Shown piece by piece: positions 43,667-51,690 of a DNA stretch of 54,865 nt; the first letter of the stretch is position 1, and each line of letters opens with the position of its first letter. The DNA comes from Streptomyces fumigatiscleroticus (GTDB lineage: Bacteria; Actinomycetota; Actinomycetes; Streptomycetales; Streptomycetaceae), in contig NZ_BMQF01000013.1 of NCBI RefSeq assembly GCF_014647975.1, positions 181,568-236,432 of the forward strand. Reading direction: 5' to 3'. The notes beneath the pieces were generated by a model, which saw nothing but the letters and a program-made list of their open reading frames with translations, did no database searches and was not told the DNA's origin. The position numbers and the translations under genes are program-made.

Positions 43667-44020
43667 TCAGCGTCCGCCGTTCCAGGGGCCGTAGGGGCCG
43701 TCGCTGCTGGAGCCGCGGCGGCTGCGGCCGCCGCCCGGCAGACCGCGCAGCGCGGGCCGTACGTCGACCATGTACACGATGGTCGCGACCAGGCCGATGA
43801 CCGGCAGGAACGACAGAATCGGGAAAATCAGGTTCACCACGAAGGCGAGCCCGAGAATGATCAGCCAGAACGGCTTGGTCTGCTTGTCGGCAGCACGGTA
43901 GCCGTCCTCACGGCGTGTGGCGGCGTCGAGCAACGCGAAGCCGCTGAAAAGGATCAGGGCGATGCTCAGCAGCCACATGAAGCCCGCGAACCCCTGCATC
44001 AGCACAACGTCCACCACCAC
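43667..44020 (-). CDS. DUF2516 membrane protein
   Basis: This 117-residue protein has three membrane helices (FAGFMWLLSIALILFSGFALLDAAT, FWLIILGLAFVVNLIFPILSF, VIGLVATIVYMVDVRPALRGL) and a Gly/Arg/Ser tail, the DUF2516 pattern of actinobacteria. The start is uncertain: GTG at 44020, or ATG at 43999 (MQGFAGF). It is leftward, converging on the phosphatase gene with only 15 bases between stops. Confidence 0.82.
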   Translation of the reverse strand: MVVDVVLMQGFAGFMWLLSIALILFSGFALLDAATRREDGYRAADKQTKPFWLIILGLAFVVNLIFPILSFLPVIGLVATIVYMVDVRPALRGLPGGGRSRRGSSSDGPYGPWNGGR

Positions 44021-44080
44021 AACTCGGCTCGTACCTACGCGGTCACCGTACCCGCAAGGGCCGGGCCGCTACCCGCAGAA

Positions 44081-44111
44081 CGGGCCGGGCACCCGGTAAG
44101 TGCCCGGCCCG
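44081..44111 (-). terminator. terminator after the coiled-coil basic-tail gene
   Basis: CGGGCCGGGCA pairs with TGCCCGGCCCG over a nine-base loop. It lies just past the stop of the leftward gene at 44129. Confidence 0.8.
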
Positions 44112-44128
44112 CGCAGGTGTCCGCGTCC

Positions 44129-44752
44129 TTACTTGGGGGCCGGGGCCGTCTTCTTGGCGGCCGGAGCGGTGGTCGTGGTCTTCTTCGCCGGGGCCTTCTT
44201 GACGGGGGCCTTCTTCGCGGTGGCGGCCTCGGTCCTGGCGCCGGCGGGCTTGTCCTCCTTGACCTCGACCGGCTCGGGCTTGGGCTCGACGGCCACGGCC
44301 AGCTCCTCCACGTCCTCGGCGAGGTCCTCGATGCCCTCGGCGGCCTGGCCGCGCCAGGTCCGTACGGCCTGCTCGCCGTGTTCGGCGACCTTCTCGTAGG
44401 TCTCGCGGGCCTTGACGGCGTACTCGGCGGCGACGCCCACCCCGCGCAGGGTGAGGTCCTGGGCGGTCTCGCCGAGCTTCTTCAGGTCGGTGTCGATGGT
44501 CTTGAGGATCTCGTTGAGCTTGGCCTGGAAGGTCTCCTGCGTCTCGCGGACGCGGGCGGTCGCCTTCTGCTGGACGGCCTTGGGGTCGGTGTTGCGGACG
44601 GCCTCGATCCGGGCCGGGGCCTCGGCACGCAACTGCTCGACCAGGGCGGGCACCTTCCTGGCCTGCTGAAGGGCCAGGTCGGCGGTGCCCGCCGCGAAGT
44701 AGAACGGCGTCGGGTCACTGAGGGTCTTGCGCAGGTCGTCGGTGATGGCCAT
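44129..44752 (-). CDS. coiled-coil protein with Lys/Ala/Pro-rich tail (heparin-binding hemagglutinin-like)
   Basis: This 207-residue protein has a helical region (residues 25-150: VPALVEQLRAEAPARIEAVRNTDPKAVQQKATARVRETQETFQAKLNEILKTIDTD-type heptads). A tail of Lys-Ala-Pro repeats follows (KKAPVKKAPAKKTTTTAPAAKK). The start AITDDLRKTLSDPTPFYFAAGTADLALQQ is like mycobacterial HbhA. In mycobacteria the basic tail binds sulfated sugars and the protein associates with membranes. The Streptomyces homologue's role is unclear. The ATG follows GGGAGGACC. Confidence 0.85.
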   Translation of the reverse strand: MAITDDLRKTLSDPTPFYFAAGTADLALQQARKVPALVEQLRAEAPARIEAVRNTDPKAVQQKATARVRETQETFQAKLNEILKTIDTDLKKLGETAQDLTLRGVGVAAEYAVKARETYEKVAEHGEQAVRTWRGQAAEGIEDLAEDVEELAVAVEPKPEPVEVKEDKPAGARTEAATAKKAPVKKAPAKKTTTTAPAAKKTAPAPK

Positions 44753-44824
44753 GGTGATGGTCCTCCCGGGTCACGTTCGGCTGAGGGTTTTGGGGGTCCC
44801 CGCCCGGCCGGCTGGTCGCACTGG

Positions 44825-45301
44825 TCAGCCTGCCGTCTGCTGCGGGTCGGCGTCGCTGCCGCCGTCGGCCGGGCGCAGGCCGCGTATGGCCGCGTCGGCG
44901 TCGCCGGGCCGGGCGCCGTCCTGAGCGTCCGCCCGGTCCGTCTCGGCGGTCCCGAATCCGTTCTCCTTGCGGAAGGACTCGTAGATCTGGAGCAGGACCT
45001 GCTTCTGCCGCTCGTTCAGGGTGGGATCGGCGAGGATGACGGCACGCGTCTCCACCTCGTCCCGGTCCCGTTCGGCGTCGAGGATGCCGGCGCGCACGTA
45101 CAGCGTCTCGGCGGAGATGCGCAGGGCCTTGGCGACCTGCTGGAGCACCTCCGCGCTCGGCTTGCGCAGCCCGCGCTCGATCTGGCTCAGATACGGATTG
45201 GACACCCCGGCGGCATCGGCGAGCTGCCGCAGCGACAGCTGCGCGTTGCGCCGCTGCTCGCGCAGGTACTCACCGAGATTGCCGACGTTGAGCGATGCCA
45301 T
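44825..45301 (-). CDS. short HTH (XRE-type) regulator
   Basis: This 158-residue protein begins ASLNVGNLGEYLREQRRNAQLSLRQLADAAGVSNPYLSQIERGLRKPSAEVLQQVAKALRISAETLYVRAG, a Cro/CI-type HTH, followed by a helical segment and a disordered acidic tail. The ATG at 45301 follows GTGGAGAC; the longer upstream frame would cross the palindromic region. The palindromes at 45317-45350 lie directly upstream and look like its operator. In S. coelicolor the orthologue is SCO4198 as I recall. The Tn7-like element begins just beyond its promoter. Confidence 0.88.
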   Translation of the reverse strand: MASLNVGNLGEYLREQRRNAQLSLRQLADAAGVSNPYLSQIERGLRKPSAEVLQQVAKALRISAETLYVRAGILDAERDRDEVETRAVILADPTLNERQKQVLLQIYESFRKENGFGTAETDRADAQDGARPGDADAAIRGLRPADGGSDADPQQTAG

Positions 45302-45316
45302 GTCTCCACGATGCAC

Positions 45317-45350
45317 CCGCTTGCTAACTATTGCAAGCGGACGCTTGCAA
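45317..45350. promoter_or_regulatory. overlapping palindromes upstream of the HTH regulator
   Basis: TTGCAAGCG (45331-45339) and CGCTTGCAA (45342-45350) form a 9-bp inverted repeat with a two-base spacer. CCGCTTGC (45317-45324) and GCAAGCGG (45333-45340) form a second, overlapping 8-bp repeat with an eight-base spacer. The shared half-site GCAAGCG suggests a dimer-binding operator, probably autoregulatory. Confidence 0.6.
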
Positions 45351-45394
45351 TAGTCTGCCACCCGGGTGACGGGATCGGCCGGGCAGCGGCCGCG

Positions 45395-45490
45395 TGTCCG
45401 GTCTCTGTGTAGGTGAGCCGGTCTCTGTCGTCCTGGGCCATCTCTCTGCACGTCTCAGTCAACCTTGGCCAACTGGTGGGCGGTCTCGGT
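45395..45490. repeat. candidate left end of the Tn7-like element with TnsB-type repeats
   Basis: From TGT at 45395 the DNA contains repeated GTCTC(N)GT units: CCGGTCTCTGT at 45398-45408 and again at 45418-45428, then GTCTCAGT at 45452 and GTCTCGGT at 45483. The spacings are 20, 31 and 31 bases. Tn7-type ends start with TGT and carry several TnsB sites of about 20 bases. No matching inverted end was found on the right, so the boundary is tentative. Confidence 0.45.
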
Positions 45491-45563
45491 CTTCTTGACC
45501 CAGCAGCGCCGGCCTCTTCGTACGGTCGGGCTGTTGGGGTCAGCGCCGTGTGAGGGGTTGCTG

Positions 45564-46337
45564 ATGGGTGTCGAGGATTTCTGTCTGGCGTACGCCGACG
45601 GGTTCGGGCGGGTGTGCCATGGGCCGCTTGGGGTCGTGTGGTCGGCCCGTTTCGAGTGCGGGATTCCGGTACGCGGTTTTCCGTCGTTCAAGGGGCAGCG
45701 GAATTTCACCGGCTGGTACTGGGCGGCTACCGGCGCTACGCATGTGGGATATGAGTCGTGGCTGGAGCGGGACCATGTGATGCGGTTGGATTTCGACCGG
45801 CAGGTGGCTGCGGTGGTCTCGCAGCCTTTCCGGTTGTCGTGGCGGGTTGAGGGGCGACGGCGCCGGGTCTCGCACACGCCGGACTACTTCGTGCGTCACC
45901 GCCACGGCACCGTGCTGGTGGTGGACGTGCGTCCTGATGAGCGGATCGATCCGGAGGACGCGGCGAAGTTCGCGGCGACGGCCACAGCGTGCGCCCAGGT
46001 GGGATGGGGGTATCAGCGGCTCGGCGTGATGGCGCCGATGCTGGCAGCGAATCTGCGCTGGCTGGCGGGATACCGGCATCCGCGGGTGATGCGCGAGGCA
46101 GTGGCCTTTGGCCTGCGGTCGGCCTTCGCCGAGGGGCAAGGACTCTTGAAGGGGGCCCGGGTCGTCGGTGATCCGATCGCCGTTCTGCCGGTGCTCTTCC
46201 ATCTGCTCTGGCGCCAGGACCTCGTAGTTGATCTGGAGAGCACGCTGCTGTCGGCGGCCTCTGTGGTCAGTCCGCGAGCCGGATCCGGGGAGGTGGCAGG
46301 CGATGCCGATGCGTCCGCGGCTGCTGTCAGTGGGTGA
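45564..46337 (+). CDS. tnsA: TnsA-like heteromeric transposase endonuclease subunit
   Basis: TnsA cuts the 5' ends of a Tn7-like element so that it can move by excision. The 257-residue protein shows a PD-(D/E)xK-type nuclease plan: Glu64 in HVGYESWLERDHVM, Asp107 in HTPDYFV, then TVLVVDVRPDER. The usual catalytic Lys position is occupied by Arg123 and the preceding acid by Asp121; this DVR variant is also what I associate with actinobacterial TnsA-like proteins. The ATG at 45564 follows GAGGGG. It overlaps the tnsB start by 35 bases. Confidence 0.82.
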   Translation: MGVEDFCLAYADGFGRVCHGPLGVVWSARFECGIPVRGFPSFKGQRNFTGWYWAATGATHVGYESWLERDHVMRLDFDRQVAAVVSQPFRLSWRVEGRRRRVSHTPDYFVRHRHGTVLVVDVRPDERIDPEDAAKFAATATACAQVGWGYQRLGVMAPMLAANLRWLAGYRHPRVMREAVAFGLRSAFAEGQGLLKGARVVGDPIAVLPVLFHLLWRQDLVVDLESTLLSAASVVSPRAGSGEVAGDADASAAAVSG

Positions 46338-48393
46338 CCGGGTCCGCTTCGACGAGCGCGAACATACGGTGGCGGCTTTGTCCGGCTCGTCGGTGCGGCT
46401 GGTTGATGATGCCCGGGCGGCGAGCGTCGTGCTGCTGGGACATCTGCTGGCCTCGGACGGATTCGCCGTGCTCAGCACGGGACTTGAGCGCCCACCGCTC
46501 CCGGAGTCCGGGGTCCTGGACGGCCTCCCGAAGGAAGCGGTCGAGCGGGCCGAGTGGTGGCGCCGGCACGTCACCGAGCTACTGACCGGCCGCCCACCCG
46601 ATGATCCGGACGGACCTGTCCGTGCTGAGTACGACCCAGTGGTGCACTCGCTGCGCCAGCGTGAGCTGGCCAAACTCGCCGAACTCCAGGCCGCCGGGGA
46701 AGAAGTGGCCCTGAGCACGCTGCGGCGGATGCGTTCCCGGTTCGAACGGGAAGGGATGGCGGGGCTGGTGGACGGGCGGCGGCGCAAGCCGTCGCCGGGG
46801 ACGGGGCGTGCTGATCCGCGGGTGGTGGCCGCGATCGAGGAGGTGGTGGCCGCGCAGAGCGAGCGCTCCACCGTCTCAGGGCAGGTGCTGCGAAACCGGG
46901 TCGAGCGAGTTCTGACCGCCGCCCATGGCGAGGGCACGGTTGCGCTGCCGTCGCGGGCCACGTTCTACCGGCTGCTTGAGGCCGTCACGGTCGGACGGCA
47001 CACGCTGGGCTCGGCCCGCACGCGCCGGTCGCTGGCCAAGCAACCCCAGCGGATGTTCGGGCAGTTGACGGCCGCACGTCCGGGCGAGGTCATGGAGATC
47101 GACTCCACGCCGCTGGATGTGCTGGTCGTACATGACGACGGCGAGGTGGACACCTGTGAGTTGACGGGGCTGGTGGACGTGGCCACCCGGACGCTGGCCG
47201 CGGTGGTGCTGCGGCCGTCGACCAAGGCGGTGGATGCCGCGCTGCTGCTGGCCCGGGCGATGACTCCGGAGCCGATGCGGCCGGGCTGGGCTGAGAGCCT
47301 ACGCATGTCCCGTTCGGTGCTGCCGCACACGTCACTGCTGCCGTTGGACGAGCGGCTCGCCCAGGCCGCGGCGGTCCCGGTGATCGTTCCGGAGACGGTG
47401 GTCAGCGACCGGGGAAAGGCGTTCTTCTCCGACACCTTCCGCAACGCCTGCCGGGCCCTGGGGATCTCGTTCCAGCCCGCTCACCAGGACACCCCGACCG
47501 ACAAGCCGCACATCGAGCGGACCCTGGGGGCGGTGGCGACGATGTTCGCCCAGGAGGTGGCCGGCCACAAGGGCCGCAGCGCCGAGATGCGGGGCAAGGA
47601 CCCGGCCGCGCAAGCAGCCTGGTCCATCCACGAGTTGCAGGGACTTCTCCAGGAGTGGGTTGTCGCGAAGTGGCAGACCAGGCCACATGACGGGCTCCGG
47701 GACCCTTTGATGCCGGGACGGCCGCTGAGCCCGAACGAGAAGTACGCCGCGCTGGTATCGGCAGCCGGATATGTGCCGGTCGCGCTCAGCGCCGAGGAGT
47801 ACATCCAGTTGCTGCCCCGGGAACGGCGGGTCATTGGCCCCAGCGGCGTGAGGATCAACAACCGCACCTACGACGCCCGCGAACTCGGCCCCTACCGGCG
47901 TCAGCCCTCGGGAGCCAGGCCGGACGGCCGGCTCTGGGAGGTCCGCTACGACCCTTACGACATCTACCGCATCTGGGTACGCAACCACCGCGGAACCGGC
48001 TGGATCACCGCGACGTGGCGCCATCTGCGGACTTCTCCAGTCCCCATGGGCGAGCTGGTCTTCAACCGGGCCCATCAGGTGCTGACCGAACGCACCGGGC
48101 GCAAGCCCCAGGAGCACGAGGTCGCTCACGCCGCGTCCGAGCTGCTGGACCGGGCAGCCGCCGGACCCGAGGAGCCGACCACACCGCGTCGCCGCTCGAG
48201 GAGCCCCGCCAGGCGGCGGGACCGCAAGGTCGCCGCCCGCACCCACGCCACCAGCACCCCGTCATGGCCACGACCACAGCCAGCAGTGCCCGAGCCTGAT
48301 CCCGCGCCCGAACCATCCGGTGAGGATGAGGAGTTGGCGAAGGTGGTGCCGCTGGGGATCTTCGACGCGCGCGAGGAGGCGAAACGGTGGTGA
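46303..48393 (+). CDS. tnsB: TnsB-like DDE transposase
   Basis: TnsB joins the 3' ends of the element to target DNA. The 696-residue protein has an N-terminal DNA-binding region with HTH segments (ALSTLRRMRSRFEREGMAGLVDGRRRK; SGQVLRNRVERVL). The rve catalytic core carries Asp267 (EVMEIDSTPLDV), Asp369 (TVVSDRGKAFFS) and Glu405 (TDKPHIERTLG), the last two 35 residues apart, as expected. A Mu-type beta-barrel region follows (SGVRINNRTYDARELGPYR, VRYDPYDIYRIWV), and then a basic, Pro-rich tail ending near EELAKVVPLGIFDAREEAKRW that may contact TnsC. The ATG follows GGGAGGTGGCAGG. It overlaps the tnsC start. Confidence 0.92.
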   Translation: MPMRPRLLSVGDRVRFDEREHTVAALSGSSVRLVDDARAASVVLLGHLLASDGFAVLSTGLERPPLPESGVLDGLPKEAVERAEWWRRHVTELLTGRPPDDPDGPVRAEYDPVVHSLRQRELAKLAELQAAGEEVALSTLRRMRSRFEREGMAGLVDGRRRKPSPGTGRADPRVVAAIEEVVAAQSERSTVSGQVLRNRVERVLTAAHGEGTVALPSRATFYRLLEAVTVGRHTLGSARTRRSLAKQPQRMFGQLTAARPGEVMEIDSTPLDVLVVHDDGEVDTCELTGLVDVATRTLAAVVLRPSTKAVDAALLLARAMTPEPMRPGWAESLRMSRSVLPHTSLLPLDERLAQAAAVPVIVPETVVSDRGKAFFSDTFRNACRALGISFQPAHQDTPTDKPHIERTLGAVATMFAQEVAGHKGRSAEMRGKDPAAQAAWSIHELQGLLQEWVVAKWQTRPHDGLRDPLMPGRPLSPNEKYAALVSAAGYVPVALSAEEYIQLLPRERRVIGPSGVRINNRTYDARELGPYRRQPSGARPDGRLWEVRYDPYDIYRIWVRNHRGTGWITATWRHLRTSPVPMGELVFNRAHQVLTERTGRKPQEHEVAHAASELLDRAAAGPEEPTTPRRRSRSPARRRDRKVAARTHATSTPSWPRPQPAVPEPDPAPEPSGEDEELAKVVPLGIFDAREEAKRW

Positions 48394-49421
48394 AACCCCG
48401 CAGCCGCCCCGATCACATCGTTGACGACGACAGAGTCGAACCGCCCACGACCCTGGCAGGGTGGCGTCGCTTCACCGAGAAGGACGTCGCCACCTATCAG
48501 CTGGTCTCCCCGCAGCGCCGAAGGACGATGAGCGGCAGGGCTCGCGACGCCGATGACGAACGCCGCATCGACTACCACTCCGAACTGCAAGTCGTGCGGA
48601 CTTCCACGGTCGAGAAGGTCTGTCACCAGGGACGGTTGCTAACCCTCTTGAACCGTCGCGAGCACGGAGCCCGGCGGGGGCTGATCCTCTCGGGCGACAG
48701 AACCACCGGGAAGACCACCGCCCTTCGCCAGCTCGGCCGGACACACGAACTGCGCACCCGCCAGCGCTACCCGTCAAGCACACGGATCCCGGTGGTCTAC
48801 GTCACCGCACCGCCGAAGGGCTCTCCACGCAAGCTCGCCATCGAGTTCGCCCGGTTCCTCGGCCTGCCGGTGATCTCTCCCCGCCACAACACCGTCGACA
48901 TCACCAGCACCGTCTGCCAAGTGCTGATCGAGGCGCAGACCGACCTGGTGCTGGTCGACGAGATCCACCTGATGAACCTGGCCACCAGCGCAGGAGAGGA
49001 GTTGTCCGACCACCTCAAATACTTCACCGAGCACCTGCCCGCGACCTTCGCTTACGCGGGGATCGACGTCGAGAACTCGGGCCTGTTCACCGGCATTCGC
49101 GGTGACCAGCTCGCCGGCCGCTGCACGCTCCTGAACACCGGGCCATTCCCCCTCGGCAACGAGTGGGAGGGTCTGGTGGCGACGATGGAGTCCACGCTTC
49201 GACTGCACCATCATGTTCCCGGAACCCTGGCTGACCTGCACGGATACCTGCACCAGCGCACGGGAGGAATGATCGGCAGTCTCTCCCACCTGATCCGGGC
49301 CGCGGCCATCTCCGCGATCCTCGACGGCAGCGAGCGCATCACCCGGAAGCAGCTGCACTCCATCTACGTCGACCACGCCAGTGAGCGAGCCTTCCGGGTC
49401 GGTGACAAGGACGCCGGATGA
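48387..49421 (+). CDS. tnsC: TnsC/TniB-like AAA ATPase
   Basis: TnsC links target choice to the transposase and polymerises on DNA with ATP. The 344-residue protein has Walker A G103DRTTGK109T (LILSGDRTTGKTTALRQLG), Walker B VLVDE with Asp191 and Glu192, and the sensor and arginine-finger region (GDQLAGRCTLLNTGPFPLG). Its C-terminal segment (GGMIGSLSHLIRAAAISAILDGSERITRKQL) is typical of TniB. The start is GTG 48387 or 48390, overlapping the tnsB stop. The stop overlaps the next start in ATGA. Confidence 0.9.
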   Translation: MVKPRSRPDHIVDDDRVEPPTTLAGWRRFTEKDVATYQLVSPQRRRTMSGRARDADDERRIDYHSELQVVRTSTVEKVCHQGRLLTLLNRREHGARRGLILSGDRTTGKTTALRQLGRTHELRTRQRYPSSTRIPVVYVTAPPKGSPRKLAIEFARFLGLPVISPRHNTVDITSTVCQVLIEAQTDLVLVDEIHLMNLATSAGEELSDHLKYFTEHLPATFAYAGIDVENSGLFTGIRGDQLAGRCTLLNTGPFPLGNEWEGLVATMESTLRLHHHVPGTLADLHGYLHQRTGGMIGSLSHLIRAAAISAILDGSERITRKQLHSIYVDHASERAFRVGDKDAG

Positions 49422-50383
49422 GACGGCAAAGGGGCCCTGCCGCCGTCAAGTCGCTGCCGTTCACCCCGATCCTGTTACGGCCGCTGCCTCATACAGTCGC
49501 CCCGTTCCCGAACGAGAAACTCGATTCATACCGCCGGCGCCTCGCGGCCGCGAACCAACTGCCGGACTACCGCAACATCCGTATCCCTTCAAGATGGCTC
49601 CTCAGCCCGCTCGACGAGCTGGAACGACTGGAACTCCTGAGCGGCCAGTCCCGCAGGACCCTGCTCTGGGCCATTCCGGAGCTACGGCATTACGACCCCG
49701 AAATCGCCCCACCCCTGAAATACAGCACCAACCTCAACCGCCGGGCCTGCGACCGGTGCGGCTGGCAAGCCGGCAGTGCAGGTCAGCCGATATACGTCGA
49801 GGTCCGCGGCCTGCACGACAACGTATGCATCCGCCATCGCCGATGGCTCACCGGCGGCAAAACCGACCCTTACGAACAGATCGACGTCTCCGCGACACCC
49901 GAGATCGTCCGGGCCCAAATACTCGTCAACCGGCTCGAACGCCGCCTCGGCATCAGCTTCTTCGCTCCGAGATACCGCCTTTGCGAGCGAGTCTGGAGCG
50001 AGATCGACCGGCGCGGCCTGATCCGAACCGAACGTGACGCCATATTTCAGCGCATCTACCGGCCGGACCCCAACAAGCTGCTAGACCGATTTGGTCCCGT
50101 TCAGCGATTCGAGCGGGCCGCCCGTTTCCCCCAGACCGCCAGGTTCACCCAGTTCATCCTCACGCAATCGCGCCAGCCGAAAGAGGAACGAGCCGTCGCG
50201 CACCTGACCGGCGTGATCCATCTGGACTTCGAGAGGGCCTTCCCCATGGACCGGCGCCCCCGCAGCATCACGATTCCCTGGCTGCGAAAGCTCCTCGTCG
50301 ACCTCGTGGAAGCGGTCGCCACCGACCCCCTGGAGAGCAGGTTGCGTGAAACGAACCGTCTCTGGCTGTCTCACTCAACCTGA
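49418..50383 (+). CDS. tniQ: TniQ-family target-site protein
   Basis: TniQ/TnsD proteins direct Tn7-like insertion by binding the attachment site or a guide complex. The 321-residue protein has the TniQ start PLPHTVAPFPNEKLDSYRRRLAAANQLP and a C2CH zinc finger: C111-x2-C114 (ACDRCGWQ) and C137-x2-H140 (NVCIRHRRW), as in the family. It is shorter than TnsD of E. coli Tn7 and lacks an obvious second DNA-binding domain. No CRISPR array or cas genes are near, so a fixed att site is more likely than RNA guidance. Third codon positions are less GC-biased than in core genes. Confidence 0.85.
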   Translation: MRRQRGPAAVKSLPFTPILLRPLPHTVAPFPNEKLDSYRRRLAAANQLPDYRNIRIPSRWLLSPLDELERLELLSGQSRRTLLWAIPELRHYDPEIAPPLKYSTNLNRRACDRCGWQAGSAGQPIYVEVRGLHDNVCIRHRRWLTGGKTDPYEQIDVSATPEIVRAQILVNRLERRLGISFFAPRYRLCERVWSEIDRRGLIRTERDAIFQRIYRPDPNKLLDRFGPVQRFERAARFPQTARFTQFILTQSRQPKEERAVAHLTGVIHLDFERAFPMDRRPRSITIPWLRKLLVDLVEAVATDPLESRLRETNRLWLSHST

Positions 50384-50388
50384 ACCAG

Positions 50389-50418
50389 CGGTGCCGCCAA
50401 TGAATCCGAATGGCACCG
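50389..50418. terminator. weak hairpin between tniQ and the DUF4240 gene
   Basis: CGGTGCC (50389-50395) pairs with GGCACCG (50412-50418) over 16 bases, between two convergent stops. Confidence 0.45.
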
Positions 50419-50432
50419 CGCGTGGTGCTGGC

Positions 50433-51029
50433 CTAGCGTTCAAGCGGCCGCAGAGAGAACACCGTGCTCAGCCTTGGCAGCTTGCGCGCTGCCTCCTCCT
50501 CGGATCGCACATTCCACCGCTCACCGAGCGGCTCGGAACGGCCATGTCCATCAGCCCGCTCTGCTCCGACCGCCTCATAAAATGCGTCGCCGCAGTCGTC
50601 ATCGACACCAGTCAGGACTCCGTACGCCTCCATTGCCACATAGTCGAGAGACTTCCATCCAGGCCAGTCGTCGTCGTTCCACATCTCCCGCGGCGAGCCC
50701 ACCAGCCGCTGGATTTCCGGGGTGTCCGCCAAGGCATCGGGATCGGCCACTGCCCGGGCGATGGCTCCCCGACCAAGCCCCACCATCCACAAGCCGAAAT
50801 AGCAAAACCCGTCATCCGAACACCAGCCACCGAAGATCCGGTCTGCGGCGGCCCACAAGTCCCAGGTGAACGCTTCGTGCGTCACCTCGTCCAGGCGCAC
50901 TTGGAACTGCACAACCTCGGTCAGTGGCCTTCGCGATAGTTCGCCACGCAGCCACGCAAGCCGCTCATCGGGGCTCTGCGCCTGACGCCGGCACTCCTCG
51001 ATGAGCTCCCAGAAAGAGTCAATGTCCAC
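50433..51029 (-). CDS. DUF4240 domain protein
   Basis: This 198-residue protein starts at GTG 51029. It contains DIDSFWELIEECRRQAQSPDERLAWLRGELSRRPLTEVVQFQVRLDEVTHEAFTWDLWAAADRIFGGWCSDDGFCYFGLWMVGLGRGAIARAVADPDALADTPEIQRL-type sequence, the DUF4240 pattern. DUF4240 proteins are frequent in Streptomyces accessory DNA and often lie next to SMI1-like genes, which has led to the idea of immunity roles. It is convergent with tniQ and could be transposon cargo. Function unknown. Confidence 0.8.
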   Translation of the reverse strand: MDIDSFWELIEECRRQAQSPDERLAWLRGELSRRPLTEVVQFQVRLDEVTHEAFTWDLWAAADRIFGGWCSDDGFCYFGLWMVGLGRGAIARAVADPDALADTPEIQRLVGSPREMWNDDDWPGWKSLDYVAMEAYGVLTGVDDDCGDAFYEAVGAERADGHGRSEPLGERWNVRSEEEAARKLPRLSTVFSLRPLER

Positions 51030-51110
51030 GGCCGCACTCTGCCAGGCACCTCTGACAACGCATGGTTCACAGACAGGTTCGCTGCCGAGCCGCCTCGCTA
51101 ATCTGTTCGC

Positions 51111-51644
51111 ATGACATCGAATGAGGACCGCCGTTTCCCCAGAGCCCTGGCCGCAGCCATGGCGGTCCGGCTCGACTACATCGGCGAGGACGGAGTCGAC
51201 TTCGAGCCCTTCGAAGCCTTCCTCACCGCTGACGAGACAACCGACTGGTTCCGGGCATGGACCGGCAATGGCGAGCTGAACGGTGACGACTTCCTGGTGT
51301 TCGGCCAGGACGGCACCGGTGGAAACGCCGCTTTCTGGCTGATCCGCCCAGGTCAGCCACTGGTCGAGCAGCCCATCGTCTTCCTCGGCTCCGAAGGAGA
51401 GACGGGCGTCGTCGCCCGGAATCTCGCTGCCTTCCTCTGGCTGCTGGCCGACGGCTTCGGCCCATGGGAGGCGTCCACTGCTCACGACCCGGAACCCGAC
51501 TGGGTCCCCCGCCCCAATCGCGAACTGGCCGCTACCGCCAAAGAGTTCGCGCCAGACAACCGGGCTCCGGCAGGCACCATCATCGAGCAGGCGACACAAG
51601 AGTTCCCCGACTTCGACGACACCATCATGGAACTCTGCCGCTGA
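51111..51644 (+). CDS. SMI1/KNR4-like (SUKH-type) protein
   Basis: This 177-residue protein (EDRRFPRALAAAMAVRLDYIGEDGVDFEPFEAFLTADETTDWFRAWTGN, FLVFGQDGTGGNAAFWLIRPG, PIVFLGSEGETGVVARNLAAFLWLLADGFGPWEA) has the strand and aromatic pattern of the SUKH superfamily. Members often serve as immunity proteins against polymorphic or contact-delivered toxins. No toxin gene adjoins it here. It diverges from the DUF4240 gene by 81 bases. The assignment rests on pattern, not a strong motif. Confidence 0.6.
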   Translation: MTSNEDRRFPRALAAAMAVRLDYIGEDGVDFEPFEAFLTADETTDWFRAWTGNGELNGDDFLVFGQDGTGGNAAFWLIRPGQPLVEQPIVFLGSEGETGVVARNLAAFLWLLADGFGPWEASTAHDPEPDWVPRPNRELAATAKEFAPDNRAPAGTIIEQATQEFPDFDDTIMELCR

Positions 51645-51690
51645 ATCCGGTCGCCTGAAGCCGGAAGCGAGTCGGGCCAAGGAGAAACAC

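Noticed and set aside
45395..50383. CRISPR-associated transposon
   Set aside because: No cas gene and no array of direct repeats is visible near the Tns genes; a TniQ alone does not indicate RNA guidance.
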